Below are positions 17,998 to 27,687 of a stretch of 64,000 nt of DNA, piece after piece. Both the position numbers and the translations under genes were made by a program. The notes below the pieces were generated by a model. It made no database searches, was not told where the DNA came from, and was given only the letters and a program-made list of their open reading frames with translations. Position 1 is the stretch's first letter, and each line of letters opens with the position of its first letter. The stretch is from Lachnospiraceae bacterium AD3010 (GTDB taxonomy: Bacteria; Bacillota; Clostridia; Lachnospirales; Lachnospiraceae). The stretch is taken from the NCBI GenBank assembly GCA_000622025.1, contig KK211387.1:124001-188000 (forward strand), given 5' to 3'.

Positions 17998-18825
17998 ATG
18001 AAAAAAGCCATAGTACTTCTTCCGCTCAGTGAAGAAGAAAAACAGGAATACGAAGCCTTAAAGGGATATGATTTTATCTTTACGGAGGCTGATAAACTGA
18101 CTGCGGAGGAATTCCAGTCGGCATCACTTATCATAGGAAAGCTGAGTCCGGGACAACTTAAGATACTGTCTTCAAATCAGAATGATGAGGTGAGGGAAAT
18201 ACAGGGGGATCCCGGAGTTGCAAGGATCTTAAATAAGCCTCTTATCCTTGCGTCAGCGTCACCAAGAAGAAGGGAGCTATTAAAAAAGGCGGATATACCC
18301 TTCACCGTGATGCCTGCTGATATCGAGGAAGTTATCGTAGCGGGAGAGCCTGCGGATGTGGCGGAGGAGATATCCTCATACAAGGCTGAATACGTGGCGG
18401 AAAAGCTCATTAAGGAAAAGAAGCAGGATTCCTTTGTGATCCTTTCTGCGGATACCATAGTTACCGTGGATGGGAAGGTCCTCGGAAAGCCCAGGGATGA
18501 GGAAGAGGCCTTCAAGGTATTAAAGGAGCTCCAGGGACGGGAGCATGAGGTATATACCGGGGTCACGATTGCAGTTAAGCATCCCGGGAAGAATGTGCAC
18601 TATAAGCAGTTCCATGAAAAGACCAGAGTAAAGATCTATCCCGTCAGCGACGAACAGATAAGGGATTATATCTCTACAGGTGAGCCGCTTGATAAGGCAG
18701 GCTCATACGCTATACAGGGATCATTCGCAAAGTATATAAAAAGCATAAAGGGAGATTACAGCAATGTTGTGGGTCTTCCTGTGGGCAGAGTGTTTAAGGA
18801 GCTTAGGCAGTTCCTGAGAAAGTAA
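17998..18825 (+). CDS. maf: Maf family nucleotide pyrophosphatase with an extra N-terminal domain
   Basis: The C-terminal ~195 residues (from PLILASASPRRRELL) form a complete Maf domain, with the signature SASPRRRELL, the acidic site ILSADTIVTVDGKVLGKP and GSYAIQGSFAKYIKSIKGDY. Maf proteins hydrolyse non-canonical or modified nucleoside triphosphates. About 80 residues precede it. They resemble the start of D-2-hydroxyacid dehydrogenases (a leading beta strand, then LIIGKLSPGQLKIL), but no dehydrogenase remainder follows. This makes the protein much longer than ordinary Maf (~190 residues). The stop overlaps the next gene's ATG. Confidence 0.9.
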   Translation: MKKAIVLLPLSEEEKQEYEALKGYDFIFTEADKLTAEEFQSASLIIGKLSPGQLKILSSNQNDEVREIQGDPGVARILNKPLILASASPRRRELLKKADIPFTVMPADIEEVIVAGEPADVAEEISSYKAEYVAEKLIKEKKQDSFVILSADTIVTVDGKVLGKPRDEEEAFKVLKELQGREHEVYTGVTIAVKHPGKNVHYKQFHEKTRVKIYPVSDEQIRDYISTGEPLDKAGSYAIQGSFAKYIKSIKGDYSNVVGLPVGRVFKELRQFLRK

Positions 18826-20252
18826 TGATTTTTAATTCAGTTTCCTTTGCGGTCTTTTTTCCGATCGCTGTACTGATATATTTCATATTGCCTGCGAAGA
18901 CAGGCAAGGCTAGAAGGATATGGCTGCTGTTATGCAGCTATTATTTCTATATGACCCAGGGAGCAGGTTATGTGCTGCTCCTTCTTCTTGCAACTCTGAT
19001 CACCTATACTGCTGCTTTTTGGGTTTATAAGAATCGTTTTTTTCTGACACTTTCCTTTGTTCTGGAGCTTTCACTCCTGTTCTTTTTTAAATATTTCAAT
19101 TTCTTCTGTGATTCCTTTGGGATAAAGACCGGGATAGATATACTGCTTCCGGTGGGAATATCCTTTTATATCTTTAAGTCCCTGTCCTACATTGCGGATG
19201 TGTTCAGGGGAGAATGTAAGCCGGAGAGGGATTTTGTCAAATATGCGCTCTTCGTTTCATTTTTCCCGGAGCTTCTGGCGGGACCCATAAGCCGCGCGCC
19301 CTCTGTGCTGCCCCAGTTTGATGAAGAGCATACATTTGAGTACGAACGGGTGCGCCACGGTCTTTTAAGGATGCTTTGGGGATACTTTGTGAAGCTTGTC
19401 ATAGCATCCCGGCTGTCCATTATGGTCGATCTTGTTTTTTCGAACGTGGATTACGCTGACGGGCTGGAACTCCTTGTTGCCGCCCTTTCCTTTTCGGTAC
19501 AGATCTACTGTGATTTCATGAGTTATTCTGAGATAGCTTTGGGCGCGGGAGAGATATTCGGGATAAGGCTTCATGAGAATTTCCGCCAGCCCTTTCTCGC
19601 AATAAGCCTGTCAGACGCCTGGAGACGGTGGCATATGTCACTTATGCACTGGTTTAAGGACTATCTGTATATACCCCTTGGCGGCAGCAGGAAGGGGAAG
19701 CTGCGTAAATATCTGAATATACTTATAGTATTTACGCTGTCGGGATTATGGCATGGTGCGGCCTTTACCTATATCGTATGGGGATTTCTGTCCGGCCTTC
19801 TGCAGGTGATGGGTGAGATCACCTATGACCTGAGGAGCAGGCTTTTAAGCGCTTTTCCCGTAAAGAATGTTTTTACCGCGAAGGTACATTCATATTATAT
19901 GAGGATCATGACATACCTGCTTTTCAGCTTCACAGCGGTCTTCTTCAGATCGGAAAGCGTGCCGAAGGCAGTGAAGATCATTGAGAAGATTTTTACGGAC
20001 ATCAATATTTCCGTGATACAGAGCTTTGATATAACGTCTCTGGGGCTTGGAACCTTTAATCTCTGTATCGCTTTTGCGATGGTCATCCTGCTTTTTATTA
20101 CCGACATAATAAAGGAGAAAAAGGGGGATATCTACAGCCTGATCTGCGGTTCTGCCTGGTATATCCGCTGGGCGGTATATTTCTTCCTTACTCTGTCCAT
20201 AATATTCAGTGCAAATATAGGAGCCGCGAAGTTTATTTATTTTGAGTTCTGA
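18825..20252 (+). CDS. MBOAT family O-acyltransferase (DltB/AlgI-like)
   Basis: This 475-residue polytopic membrane protein has about 10-11 helices and the MBOAT hallmarks: AGPISRAP, FRQPFLAISLSDAWRRWH and the catalytic His in SGLWHGAAFTYIVWG. MBOAT enzymes of this type transfer acyl groups across the membrane to surface polymers. The following gene encodes an SGNH-like partner, with stop and start overlapping (TGATG). The pair therefore probably O-acylates an exopolysaccharide or wall glycan; the substrate cannot be read from sequence. Confidence 0.92.
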   Translation: MIFNSVSFAVFFPIAVLIYFILPAKTGKARRIWLLLCSYYFYMTQGAGYVLLLLLATLITYTAAFWVYKNRFFLTLSFVLELSLLFFFKYFNFFCDSFGIKTGIDILLPVGISFYIFKSLSYIADVFRGECKPERDFVKYALFVSFFPELLAGPISRAPSVLPQFDEEHTFEYERVRHGLLRMLWGYFVKLVIASRLSIMVDLVFSNVDYADGLELLVAALSFSVQIYCDFMSYSEIALGAGEIFGIRLHENFRQPFLAISLSDAWRRWHMSLMHWFKDYLYIPLGGSRKGKLRKYLNILIVFTLSGLWHGAAFTYIVWGFLSGLLQVMGEITYDLRSRLLSAFPVKNVFTAKVHSYYMRIMTYLLFSFTAVFFRSESVPKAVKIIEKIFTDINISVIQSFDITSLGLGTFNLCIAFAMVILLFITDIIKEKKGDIYSLICGSAWYIRWAVYFFLTLSIIFSANIGAAKFIYFEF

Positions 20253-21229
20253 TGAGTACATTTATTAAGCTTCTGAAAAAGTTCATACTGCTTGCCATAC
20301 CCCTTGTGATGGTCTGTATCTATACCTTCCTTAATCCCATGGGTTATATGTCGGTGGAGTATCCTATGTGGATAGAGGAAAGGGATATGGTTCATAAGAG
20401 TTCCGGAAGCAGCGACCCGGGGACGATAGTAATAGGGGACTCCAGGGCAAAGTCCGGGATCATACCGGGTGAGATCAAAGAGGGCGGAGAAATATATAAT
20501 ATCGCTATCGGTGGCTCCACCGGGATAGAGATGTATTTTGCTTTAAGGAATTATCTTAAGAATCATAAGGCTCCCGAGAGGGCACTTGTGATCTTCGCAC
20601 CCTTTCATTTTACGGAAATGGACAACTGGGATCAGACGCTTTATTATAACTATCTGACAGCCGCTGAGGTTATGGAGGTAAAGAGGGATGCGCTGAAATA
20701 CGGGACCGGGAAGGTGAATTATAACGGCTCCCTTGCAGATCTTCTGTCCTTTGCCCTCCGCCTTCCCAATAAGTATATGGATGCTCTCATCACCTCACGT
20801 TTCAACGGGAACAGGGAGGCAAACCTTAAAAAGTATGCTGCTGTCCGAAGTGAATACGGTTATACGGGATTCGGAGAGGAAGATTATAATGACGGGCTGA
20901 GCTACGAAACACATAAGGAGGACTTTGAGCTTAATCTTCTGGTGGATGAGTATTATCTTAAGCTCCTCGATCTTCTTAAAGAGGCGGGTACGGAGGTGAT
21001 AATCGAGCAGGCCCCCTTAAATACAGCTTCACATAAAGCAATTAAAGATGAGTATTTTGAAGCTTATGATAAATATATGGAAGGAATCTCTGAAAGCTAT
21101 CCTTCATTCTCCGTAGTCATCGGGGTTCCGGAATATGATAACTCCTACTTCGGTGACAATAACCACCTGAACCGGCGGGGAGCCGAGAGATTCAGCAGGG
21201 AGATAAAGGAGAGATGGTTTGGGGAATGA
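20252..21229 (+). CDS. SGNH-like membrane-anchored partner of the MBOAT acyltransferase
   Basis: The 325-residue protein has one N-terminal membrane helix (ILLAIPLVMVCIYTFL) and an extracellular domain. The block GDSRAKSGI supplies the nucleophile Ser, and DNNHLNRRGAERF supplies the Asp/His pair typical of SGNH/GDSL hydrolases and DltD/AlgX-like proteins. It likely performs the final outer-face acyl transfer or esterase step with the MBOAT protein, whose stop codon overlaps this start. Confidence 0.78.
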   Translation: MSTFIKLLKKFILLAIPLVMVCIYTFLNPMGYMSVEYPMWIEERDMVHKSSGSSDPGTIVIGDSRAKSGIIPGEIKEGGEIYNIAIGGSTGIEMYFALRNYLKNHKAPERALVIFAPFHFTEMDNWDQTLYYNYLTAAEVMEVKRDALKYGTGKVNYNGSLADLLSFALRLPNKYMDALITSRFNGNREANLKKYAAVRSEYGYTGFGEEDYNDGLSYETHKEDFELNLLVDEYYLKLLDLLKEAGTEVIIEQAPLNTASHKAIKDEYFEAYDKYMEGISESYPSFSVVIGVPEYDNSYFGDNNHLNRRGAERFSREIKERWFGE

Positions 21230-21253
21230 CATCTTGAACAGATGTGATATACT
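21226..21253 (+). promoter_or_regulatory. Candidate sigma-A promoter for lepB
   Basis: A -35-like ATGACA (21226) and a -10-like TATACT (21248) are separated by 16 bases. The -35 overlaps the stop codon of the preceding gene. Inferred from sequence only. Confidence 0.4.
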
Positions 21254-21267
21254 GTCAGATGGACTAA

Positions 21268-21294
21268 AGCTCCTTCGCTTCACTCAGGAGGACC
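21268..21294. repeat. Single degenerate dispersed repeat unit
   Basis: AGCTCCTTCGCTTCACTCAGGAGGAC keeps the inverted arms of the CTTCGCTTCGCTCAG repeat class in a diverged form, upstream of lepB. Confidence 0.6.
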
Positions 21295-21318
21295 GCAATA
21301 TAAGTAATAGAGGTAAAT

Positions 21319-21840
21319 ATGTCAGATAAGAGAGTCAGAAACGAGTTATTTGAATGGGTGCTTACCATAGCCGCAGCTGTTATGGTCGCGCTTTTTATCA
21401 ACAATTTCATTATAGTGAATGCCACAGTGCCAACCTCCTCTATGGAGAAAACGATCATGACGAATGACCGGGTGATAGGACTCAGGTTTGCCTACCATAG
21501 CTCCGAGCCGGAAAGGGGGGATATCATAATATTCCGCTTCCCGGATGATGAGGACATACTGTATATAAAGAGGATAATCGGTATGCCGGGGGACACGGTG
21601 GAGATCCATGACGGCGGTGTCTATATTGACGGGTCACTTCTTGACGAGCCCTATCTCAAGGTCACTACAGAAGGAGAATTCGGTCCCTATACGGTTCCGG
21701 AAGGGCACTACTTTATGATGGGTGACAACAGGAATAATTCCGCCGATTCAAGGTTCTGGGACAATACCTTCCTTGAAAGGGAGAAGATAGTTGGGAAGGC
21801 GGTACTTCGGTACTGGCCGTCGATAAAGAAGCTGAATTAG
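21319..21840 (+). CDS. lepB: Type I signal peptidase
   Basis: The 173-residue protein has an N-terminal membrane anchor (VLTIAAAVMVALFINNFII) and the Ser/Lys dyad of type I signal peptidases: Ser in PTSSMEKTI and Lys in YIKRIIGMPGD. The later signature GDNRNNSADSRFW is present. It removes signal peptides from exported proteins at the outer membrane face. It sits upstream of two aminotransferase genes with only a 9-base gap, so it is probably co-transcribed. Confidence 0.93.
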   Translation: MSDKRVRNELFEWVLTIAAAVMVALFINNFIIVNATVPTSSMEKTIMTNDRVIGLRFAYHSSEPERGDIIIFRFPDDEDILYIKRIIGMPGDTVEIHDGGVYIDGSLLDEPYLKVTTEGEFGPYTVPEGHYFMMGDNRNNSADSRFWDNTFLEREKIVGKAVLRYWPSIKKLN

Positions 21841-21849
21841 GAGAAGAAT

Positions 21850-23040
21850 ATGTTATCAAAAAAGATGCAGGCTCTGGTAAGCAATAATTCCGTTATCCGC
21901 ATGATGTTTGAAGAGGGCCGTAATATGGCGAAACAGTACGGGGAGGAAAATGTCTATGATTTTTCCCTCGGAAATCCAAATGTTCCCGCTCCTGACAAGG
22001 TGCGTGATGTGGCTGTCGCCTTATTAAAGGATGAAGATCCGCTCATTCTTCACGGGTATATGAATAATGCAGGTTATCCCGATGTAAGGAAAAAGGTGGC
22101 GGATAATCTGAATATGAGGTTTGGGACTTCGTTTAACGAGAATAACATAATGATGACCGTGGGGGCTGCAGCGGGACTTAATTGCGCCCTGAAGGCCATA
22201 ATAGATCCCGGGGATGAGGTTCTTACCTTTGCACCTTATTTTGTGGAATACAAAAACTATGTGGCAAATTATGACGGGGTGCTGAATACGGTTCTTACCG
22301 ATCACGAAACCTTCCAGCCGGATCTTAATGCTCTTTCCAAAGCCGTGGGTGAGAGGACAAAGGCCCTTATCATCAATTCTCCGAATAATCCTTCGGGAGT
22401 TATCTATTCAGAGGAAACCATAAGGGGCATAGCGGAGATACTTGAAAGTAAGCAGAAGGAGTACGGCCACGATATCTTTATTATTTCCGATGAGCCGTAC
22501 AGGGAGCTTGTATATTCGGATACACCCGTTCCCTATGTAACAAAGTATTATGACAATACAATGGTCTGCTATTCCTTCTCAAAGACGCTTTCCCTCCCGG
22601 GAGAACGTATAGGATATCTGGTTATTCCGGATGAAGCGGCAGATCACGAGGATCTTTTTGCGGCAGTGACCATAGCAAACCGTGTTATGGGCTGTGTGAA
22701 CGCTCCTTCACTTTTCCAGAAGGTCGTGGCGGAGTGCCTGGATGCAAAGGCCGACACGGACTTTTATAAAAAGAACCGGGATACGATCTATGAAGCGCTT
22801 ATTTCATACGGTTTTAAGTGTGTGAAGCCGGAGGGAGCTTTTTACCTCTTTATCGAAACTCCGGTAGATGACAGGGAGTTTGTAAATGAGGCCAAGAAGG
22901 AGCATATACTTGTGGTGCCGGGAACTTCCTTTGCCCTGGGGGGCTTTGTGAGGCTTTCATACTGTGTTTCGTATGACACCATCGTTAATTCCCTTCCGGG
23001 CTTTAAGAGACTGGCGGAGCATTATGGGTTACGAGGATAA
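21850..23040 (+). CDS. PLP-dependent class I/II aminotransferase
   Basis: This 396-residue fold-type I aminotransferase resembles aspartate/aromatic aminotransferases. It shows the PLP-site segments NSPNNPSGVIY, ISDEPYREL and the Lys motif YSFSKTLSLPGERIGY, with a C-terminal Arg in the GFVRLSYC region. The specific amino-acid substrate cannot be decided. Its 3' end overlaps hisC by 17 bases, indicating tight co-expression. Confidence 0.85.
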   Translation: MLSKKMQALVSNNSVIRMMFEEGRNMAKQYGEENVYDFSLGNPNVPAPDKVRDVAVALLKDEDPLILHGYMNNAGYPDVRKKVADNLNMRFGTSFNENNIMMTVGAAAGLNCALKAIIDPGDEVLTFAPYFVEYKNYVANYDGVLNTVLTDHETFQPDLNALSKAVGERTKALIINSPNNPSGVIYSEETIRGIAEILESKQKEYGHDIFIISDEPYRELVYSDTPVPYVTKYYDNTMVCYSFSKTLSLPGERIGYLVIPDEAADHEDLFAAVTIANRVMGCVNAPSLFQKVVAECLDAKADTDFYKKNRDTIYEALISYGFKCVKPEGAFYLFIETPVDDREFVNEAKKEHILVVPGTSFALGGFVRLSYCVSYDTIVNSLPGFKRLAEHYGLRG

Positions 23041-24094
23041 TGTAAGAAGGGTAGTCCCTTATACCCCCGGAGAGCAGCCGGGAGGAAGGGTCATAAAGCT
23101 TAATACCAATGAATGTCCATATCCCCCTTCTCCCAAGGTAAGGGAGGCGATCAGGGATATTGATACGGATAACCTCAGAAAGTACCCCGATCCCTTATGC
23201 CTTAGCCTGGTATCTGCGATCGCAGAGTATTACGGACTGAAGGATGAAAATGTGTTTACGGGCGTAGGGTCGGATGATGTGCTCTCAATGTGCTTTCTTA
23301 CCTTTTTTAACGGAAGTGACCCCATTCTTTTCCCGAATATCACTTATTCCTTCTATGACGTATGGGCCTCTGTCTACGGAATACCTTTTAAGACCGTACC
23401 CCTAAGGAATGATTTTACACTGGACCCTAAGCTCTACAGACAGAAGAACGGAGGGATAATCATCGCTAATCCCAATGCTCCCACCGGTATCGCGGCTGAC
23501 CTTGCTATCATAGAAGAGATAGTTTCATCAAATCCCGAAGTAATGGTGATAGTGGATGAAGCGTATATAGATTTCGGAGGAAAAACGGCACTGCCTCTCC
23601 TTAAGGATCACGAGAATCTGCTGATAGTACGTACCCTGAGTAAATCCAGGGCTCTGGCGGGACTTAGGATCGGCTATGCCTTCGGGCAGAAAAAGGCGAT
23701 AAAGTATTTAAATGATGTGAAATTTTCCGTAAATTCCTATACCTTGAATACGCCCTCTCTTCTCGCCGGAAAGGCAGCGATCGAGGATGATCTTTATTTC
23801 AGGGAAATAAGGGACAGGGTCATTTCCACCAGGGAATGGGTGAAGAAGGAATTGAGAGAGCTTGATTTTTCATTCGGCGATTCCTGCACCAATTTTATCT
23901 TTGCTTCCCATAAAGGGACCCGTGACGGAGAAACGGAAGAAGGTTTCGCAAAAAGGATATTTGCCTCCCTTAAGGAAAGGGGCATTTATGTGAGGTATTT
24001 TGATAAGCCCCTTATAGACGGGTATCTTCGTATCTCTATAGGAACGGATGAGGAGATGCGGGAGTTTATAAAGGTGCTGAGGGAGATTATGTGA
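23024..24094 (+). CDS. hisC: Histidinol-phosphate aminotransferase-like enzyme
   Basis: This 356-residue class II aminotransferase starts at ATG 23024, inside the end of the preceding gene. Visible motifs are KLNTNECPYPPSPKV, the PLP contact NPNAPTGIA, VDEAYIDFGG and the Lys motif RTLSKSRALAGLRIGYA, all typical of HisC. In the histidine pathway HisC transaminates imidazole-acetol phosphate, but no other his genes are nearby, so a related substrate such as an aromatic amino acid is possible. The stop abuts a six-copy tandem repeat. Confidence 0.85.
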   Translation: MGYEDNVRRVVPYTPGEQPGGRVIKLNTNECPYPPSPKVREAIRDIDTDNLRKYPDPLCLSLVSAIAEYYGLKDENVFTGVGSDDVLSMCFLTFFNGSDPILFPNITYSFYDVWASVYGIPFKTVPLRNDFTLDPKLYRQKNGGIIIANPNAPTGIAADLAIIEEIVSSNPEVMVIVDEAYIDFGGKTALPLLKDHENLLIVRTLSKSRALAGLRIGYAFGQKKAIKYLNDVKFSVNSYTLNTPSLLAGKAAIEDDLYFREIRDRVISTREWVKKELRELDFSFGDSCTNFIFASHKGTRDGETEEGFAKRIFASLKERGIYVRYFDKPLIDGYLRISIGTDEEMREFIKVLREIM

Positions 24095-24309
24095 AAGATT
24101 CTTCGGGCTGTGCCCTCAGAATGACAAACAAAGATTCTTCGGGCTGTGCCCTCAGAATGACAAACAAAGATTTTTCGGGCTGTGCCCTCAGAATGACAAG
24201 CAAAGATTCTTCGGGCTGTGTCCTCAGAATGACAAGCAAAGATTCTTCGGGCTGTGCCCTCAGAATGACAAACAAAGATTCTTCGGGCTTCGCCCTCAGA
24301 ATGACAAGA
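24094..24309. repeat. Six tandem 36-base hairpin repeats between hisC and glnN
   Basis: Six head-to-tail units of exactly 36 bases differ by a few substitutions. Each unit can fold with outer arms ATTCT/AGAAT and an inner stem GGGC-TGT-GCCC; the last unit has GGGC-TTC-GCCC, which keeps the stem. Because 36 is a multiple of three, open frames run through on both strands, but they are translated repeat. The array fills the whole gap upstream of glnN and begins at the hisC stop codon. Confidence 0.95.
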
Positions 24310-24325
24310 TTTAGAAAGGATCTCA

Positions 24326-26452
24326 ATGAACGGAGATAAGGAAAACATTAAAAATATCAATATTTCCGAAATATTCGGAGAGGATGTATTCAGCGACAAT
24401 GTGATGCAGGAAAGGCTTCCGAAGAAGGTTTATAAGGAGCTTCGGAAGACCATAGACGAGGGTAAGGACTTAGACCCCATGACTGCCGAGGTGGTGGCAA
24501 ATGCCATGAGGGACTGGGCTATAGAAAAGGGGGCGACCCACTATACCCACTGGTTCCAGCCACTGACCGGGATCACTGCTGAAAAGCATGATTCCTTTAT
24601 TGCTCCCGGAGGTAACGGCGGAGCTGTGGTGGAATTTTCCGGTAAGGAGCTTATCAAAAGTGAGCCGGACGCATCATCCTTCCCCTCCGGCGGTATACGT
24701 TCCACCTTCGAAGCGAGGGGTTATACGGCCTGGGACTGTACCAGCCCCGCGTTTGTAAGGCATGACGCAGCGGGAGCCATACTCTGTATACCTACAGCCT
24801 TCTGTTCCTACAGCGGCGAGTCCCTTGATATGAAGACACCGCTTTTACGTTCCATTGAGGCTCTTAATAACGAGGCTCTGAGGCTCATCCGGCTTTTCGG
24901 AAATAAGACCTCGAAAAGGGTGAGACCGTCCGTCGGTGCGGAGCAGGAATACTTCCTTGTTGACAGGGACAAATTCCTGAAACGTAAGGATCTTATCTAC
25001 ACCGGACATACCCTATTCGGGGCCATGCCGCCGAAAGGACAGGAGCTTGACGACCAGTATTTCGGCGCAATAAGAGAGAGAGTTGCCGAATTTATGAAGA
25101 CCATAAATGTGGAGCTCTGGAAGCTTGGAGTCACCGCAAAGACCCAGCATAATGAGGCTGCTCCGGGGCAGCATGAGCTTGCTCCTATATACAATGACTG
25201 CAATGTGGCTGTGGATCATAACCAGCTTGTTATGGAGGTTATGAAAAAGGTGGCCGAGAGACAGGGGATGATGTGCCTTCTCCACGAGAAGCCCTTTATG
25301 GGAGTCAACGGGTCCGGTAAGCATGACAACTGGTCTCTTATAACCGATGACGGCATAAATCTGCTGGATCCCGGAAAGACCCCCCATGATAATGTGCAGT
25401 TCCTGCTTATCCTGACCTGTCTATTAAAGGCCGTGGATACCCATGCGGGGCTCTTACGTGAGTCGGCGGCTACTCTTGGAAATGACTACAGACTCGGAGG
25501 GAGTGAAGCGCCTCCTGCCATAGTTTCCGTATTCCTCGGAGAACAGCTTCAGGATGTCATTACCCAGCTTATTTCCACGGGAATGGCTACAAGCTCACTT
25601 AAACGGGAAAAGCTGGAGACCGGGGTGAGAACTCTTCCTTCCATTACAAAGGACGCTACCGACAGGAACAGGACTTCACCCTTTGCTTTCACCGGGAATA
25701 AGTTTGAATTTCGTATGGTCGGCTCCAGTGCCAGCATAGCAGAGCCGAATATAGTATTAAATTCCATCGCTGCGGAAGCCTTTGCGGAGGCCTCGGATTT
25801 CCTCGAGAGCTGCGCTGATTTTGAGATAGGGGTCCATGACCTTATAAAGAAATATGCGACAGAGCATCAGAGGATAATATTTAACGGAAACGGCTATTCG
25901 GAGGAGTGGATAGAGGAAGCCAAAAGACGGGGACTCCCGAATCTTCCCACGGTTCCCGATGCCATACCGGCCCTTTCAAGCGACAGCTCAGTCCGTCTAT
26001 TCGGAAGGTTCGGGATCTTCACAAAGGCCGAGCTTATCAGCCGAGAGGAGATCAAATACGAGGAATATGCAAAGGAAGTAAATATTGAGGCCCGTACCAT
26101 GATAGATATGGCGTCCAAATCCATAATCCCCGCCTGCATGAAGTATGCAAGGGATCTTTCCGAGACCGTTACGGCGGTGAAGAATGCCGGCTACGGAAGC
26201 CGTGCCGCTCAGGAGAATCTGCGCAAGGTTACGGCTCTGACGGACGAAGCATACTCCGCATTGGAGAAGCTTATTTCGGATGACGAAAAGTCGCTTGATA
26301 TGCCCGATGGAAGAGAAAGGGCCTTATTCTGCAGAGATACCGTAAAGGCGGATATGGAAAGCTTAAGGGCTCCTATCGACAAACTGGAAATGATGGTCGG
26401 TAAGGACTACTGGCCGATGCCAAGCTACGGCGATCTATTATTTGAGGTGTGA
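24326..26452 (+). CDS. glnN: Glutamine synthetase type III
   Basis: This 708-residue GSIII enzyme makes glutamine from glutamate, ammonia and ATP. Length and signature segments fit type III rather than type [44 protein letters not shown] and [11 protein letters not shown] (ATP-grasp loops and metal ligands). The RBS AAAGGA lies just upstream of ATG 24326, directly after the six-unit repeat array, which thus forms part of its leader if transcription starts further up. An amidase gene follows with one base between stop and start. Confidence 0.95.
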   Translation: MNGDKENIKNINISEIFGEDVFSDNVMQERLPKKVYKELRKTIDEGKDLDPMTAEVVANAMRDWAIEKGATHYTHWFQPLTGITAEKHDSFIAPGGNGGAVVEFSGKELIKSEPDASSFPSGGIRSTFEARGYTAWDCTSPAFVRHDAAGAILCIPTAFCSYSGESLDMKTPLLRSIEALNNEALRLIRLFGNKTSKRVRPSVGAEQEYFLVDRDKFLKRKDLIYTGHTLFGAMPPKGQELDDQYFGAIRERVAEFMKTINVELWKLGVTAKTQHNEAAPGQHELAPIYNDCNVAVDHNQLVMEVMKKVAERQGMMCLLHEKPFMGVNGSGKHDNWSLITDDGINLLDPGKTPHDNVQFLLILTCLLKAVDTHAGLLRESAATLGNDYRLGGSEAPPAIVSVFLGEQLQDVITQLISTGMATSSLKREKLETGVRTLPSITKDATDRNRTSPFAFTGNKFEFRMVGSSASIAEPNIVLNSIAAEAFAEASDFLESCADFEIGVHDLIKKYATEHQRIIFNGNGYSEEWIEEAKRRGLPNLPTVPDAIPALSSDSSVRLFGRFGIFTKAELISREEIKYEEYAKEVNIEARTMIDMASKSIIPACMKYARDLSETVTAVKNAGYGSRAAQENLRKVTALTDEAYSALEKLISDDEKSLDMPDGRERALFCRDTVKADMESLRAPIDKLEMMVGKDYWPMPSYGDLLFEV

Positions 26453-26453
26453 A

Positions 26454-27440
26454 ATGGTTACAGAGAATAAAAATAGAGTTCTGACATTTGCTGTTTTTTT
26501 GATGGTCATCATTGCGCTCTTTTTCTGCTTCGGCAGGGTGGCTTACGGGGCGGAAAAGCAGATGGTCACCAGCGGAAGCAATGTGAGGTTCCGTTCGGAC
26601 CCCTCTCTTGACGGAAACATCATCATTAACCTGCCTGCAGGGACCCTGCTTACGGAAACCGGAAGGAGCGGGGAATGGGCCAGCGTAAACTATAACGGTC
26701 AGAGCGGCTATGTAAATACACAGTTTATAAAGGAGGCTCCGGCAGGAGGGAGTGAAGGTACGACTGCCGCTGCGCCGGATACAGTCCCGGCGGCTGCTTT
26801 TTCTGCAACCGGAGGACATATAGTGTGTATAGATCCGGGACATCAGGGAAAGGGTGACAATACAAAGGAACCAAACGGTCCCGGTTCACCGGTTATGAAG
26901 GCAAGGGTTGCCGGTGGAACACATGGAACGACCTCAGGACTTAAGGAGTACGAGCTTACACTGGCTGTGGGGCAGCTTTTGAAAAACGAGCTTATCTCCA
27001 GAGGCTATACCGTTTATATGACCCGCGAAAGCCACGACGTCAATATCAGTAATATGGAAAGAGCACAGTATGCATCCAGGGTGGGAGCTGAGGTGAGTGT
27101 ACGTCTTCACGCGAACGGTGCTTCAAATTCCGGTACAAACGGGGCCCTTGCACTGGCGCCTTCGGCTTCGAATCCCTATGTGGCAAATCTGGCCGCACCG
27201 AGCCAGAACCTTTCTTCAAAGGTGCTCTCCGGCTACTGTGCAGCAACGGGCTTTGCAAATAAGGGTGTGCAGGCTAACGATACCATGACCGGGATAAACT
27301 GGTGCACAATGCCGGTGACCATAATCGAAATGGGCTTTATGACCAATCCGGGTGATGACGCAAATATGGCAAATCCCGCCTTCCAGGCGAAAATGGCAAA
27401 GGGGATCGCAGACGGTATAGACGCGTATTTCGCGAAATAA
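26454..27440 (+). CDS. Secreted N-acetylmuramoyl-L-alanine amidase with SH3 domain
   Basis: The 328-residue protein has an N-terminal signal anchor (VLTFAVFLMVIIALFFCFG), a bacterial SH3 domain (residues ~35-95, NVRFRSDPSLDGNIIINLPAG), an Ala-rich linker and an Amidase_3 domain. Zinc and catalytic residues are visible in CIDPGHQGKGD, LKEYELTLAVG, SVRLHANG and IIEMGFMTNP. It should cut the MurNAc-L-Ala bond in peptidoglycan. I use ATG 26454 with TGAGGTG upstream. It follows glnN by one base. Confidence 0.9.
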   Translation: MVTENKNRVLTFAVFLMVIIALFFCFGRVAYGAEKQMVTSGSNVRFRSDPSLDGNIIINLPAGTLLTETGRSGEWASVNYNGQSGYVNTQFIKEAPAGGSEGTTAAAPDTVPAAAFSATGGHIVCIDPGHQGKGDNTKEPNGPGSPVMKARVAGGTHGTTSGLKEYELTLAVGQLLKNELISRGYTVYMTRESHDVNISNMERAQYASRVGAEVSVRLHANGASNSGTNGALALAPSASNPYVANLAAPSQNLSSKVLSGYCAATGFANKGVQANDTMTGINWCTMPVTIIEMGFMTNPGDDANMANPAFQAKMAKGIADGIDAYFAK

Positions 27441-27498
27441 TAAGGTTTATGTTAACCTCTCACAAATCTTTGTTTTCATTTTTGTGCAATATTAAGGC

Positions 27499-27527
27499 TT
27501 CACATTTTGGGTTTTCTCATATATAGT
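27499..27527 (+). promoter_or_regulatory. Candidate promoter and long leader of nrdD
   Basis: A -35-like TTCACA (27499) and -10-like TATAGT (27522) have a 17-base spacer. The resulting leader would be about 155 bases. It contains an inverted repeat TACCA-GATA-TGGTA, an AT-rich ACAATATTTAGTATTG segment somewhat like an NrdR box, and a GC-rich stem AGCCGG/CCGGCT followed by TTTATT. I do not recognise a known riboswitch. Confidence 0.45.
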
Positions 27528-27687
27528 GTTACCAGATATGGTAGCCGAGAGAAAACCGGGCACAATATTTAGTATTGAGAGCCGGGCGTTAGGGCGTCCG
27601 GCTTTATTGCGCGATAAATATCCGGATATCCGTATCGGTCAATATGGTCCTTTTGGGAGAGAGGGGCAGCATCAGGGAGGATTTATC

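Noticed and set aside
24094-24309. Regular 36-base repeats resembling a CRISPR array
   Set aside because: The units are directly tandem with no unique spacers, and no cas genes are nearby.
24091-24339. Open frames with a 12-residue period on both strands
   Set aside because: They arise only because the repeat length is a multiple of three; composition and position do not support a protein.
27526-27687. N-terminal extension of nrdD by 54 residues
   Set aside because: GTG 27688 has an ideal RBS and opens the ATP-cone; the upstream stretch contains inverted repeats expected of a leader.
27541-27687. Cobalamin or other known riboswitch in the nrdD leader
   Set aside because: I could not match any conserved riboswitch core; only generic stems are visible.
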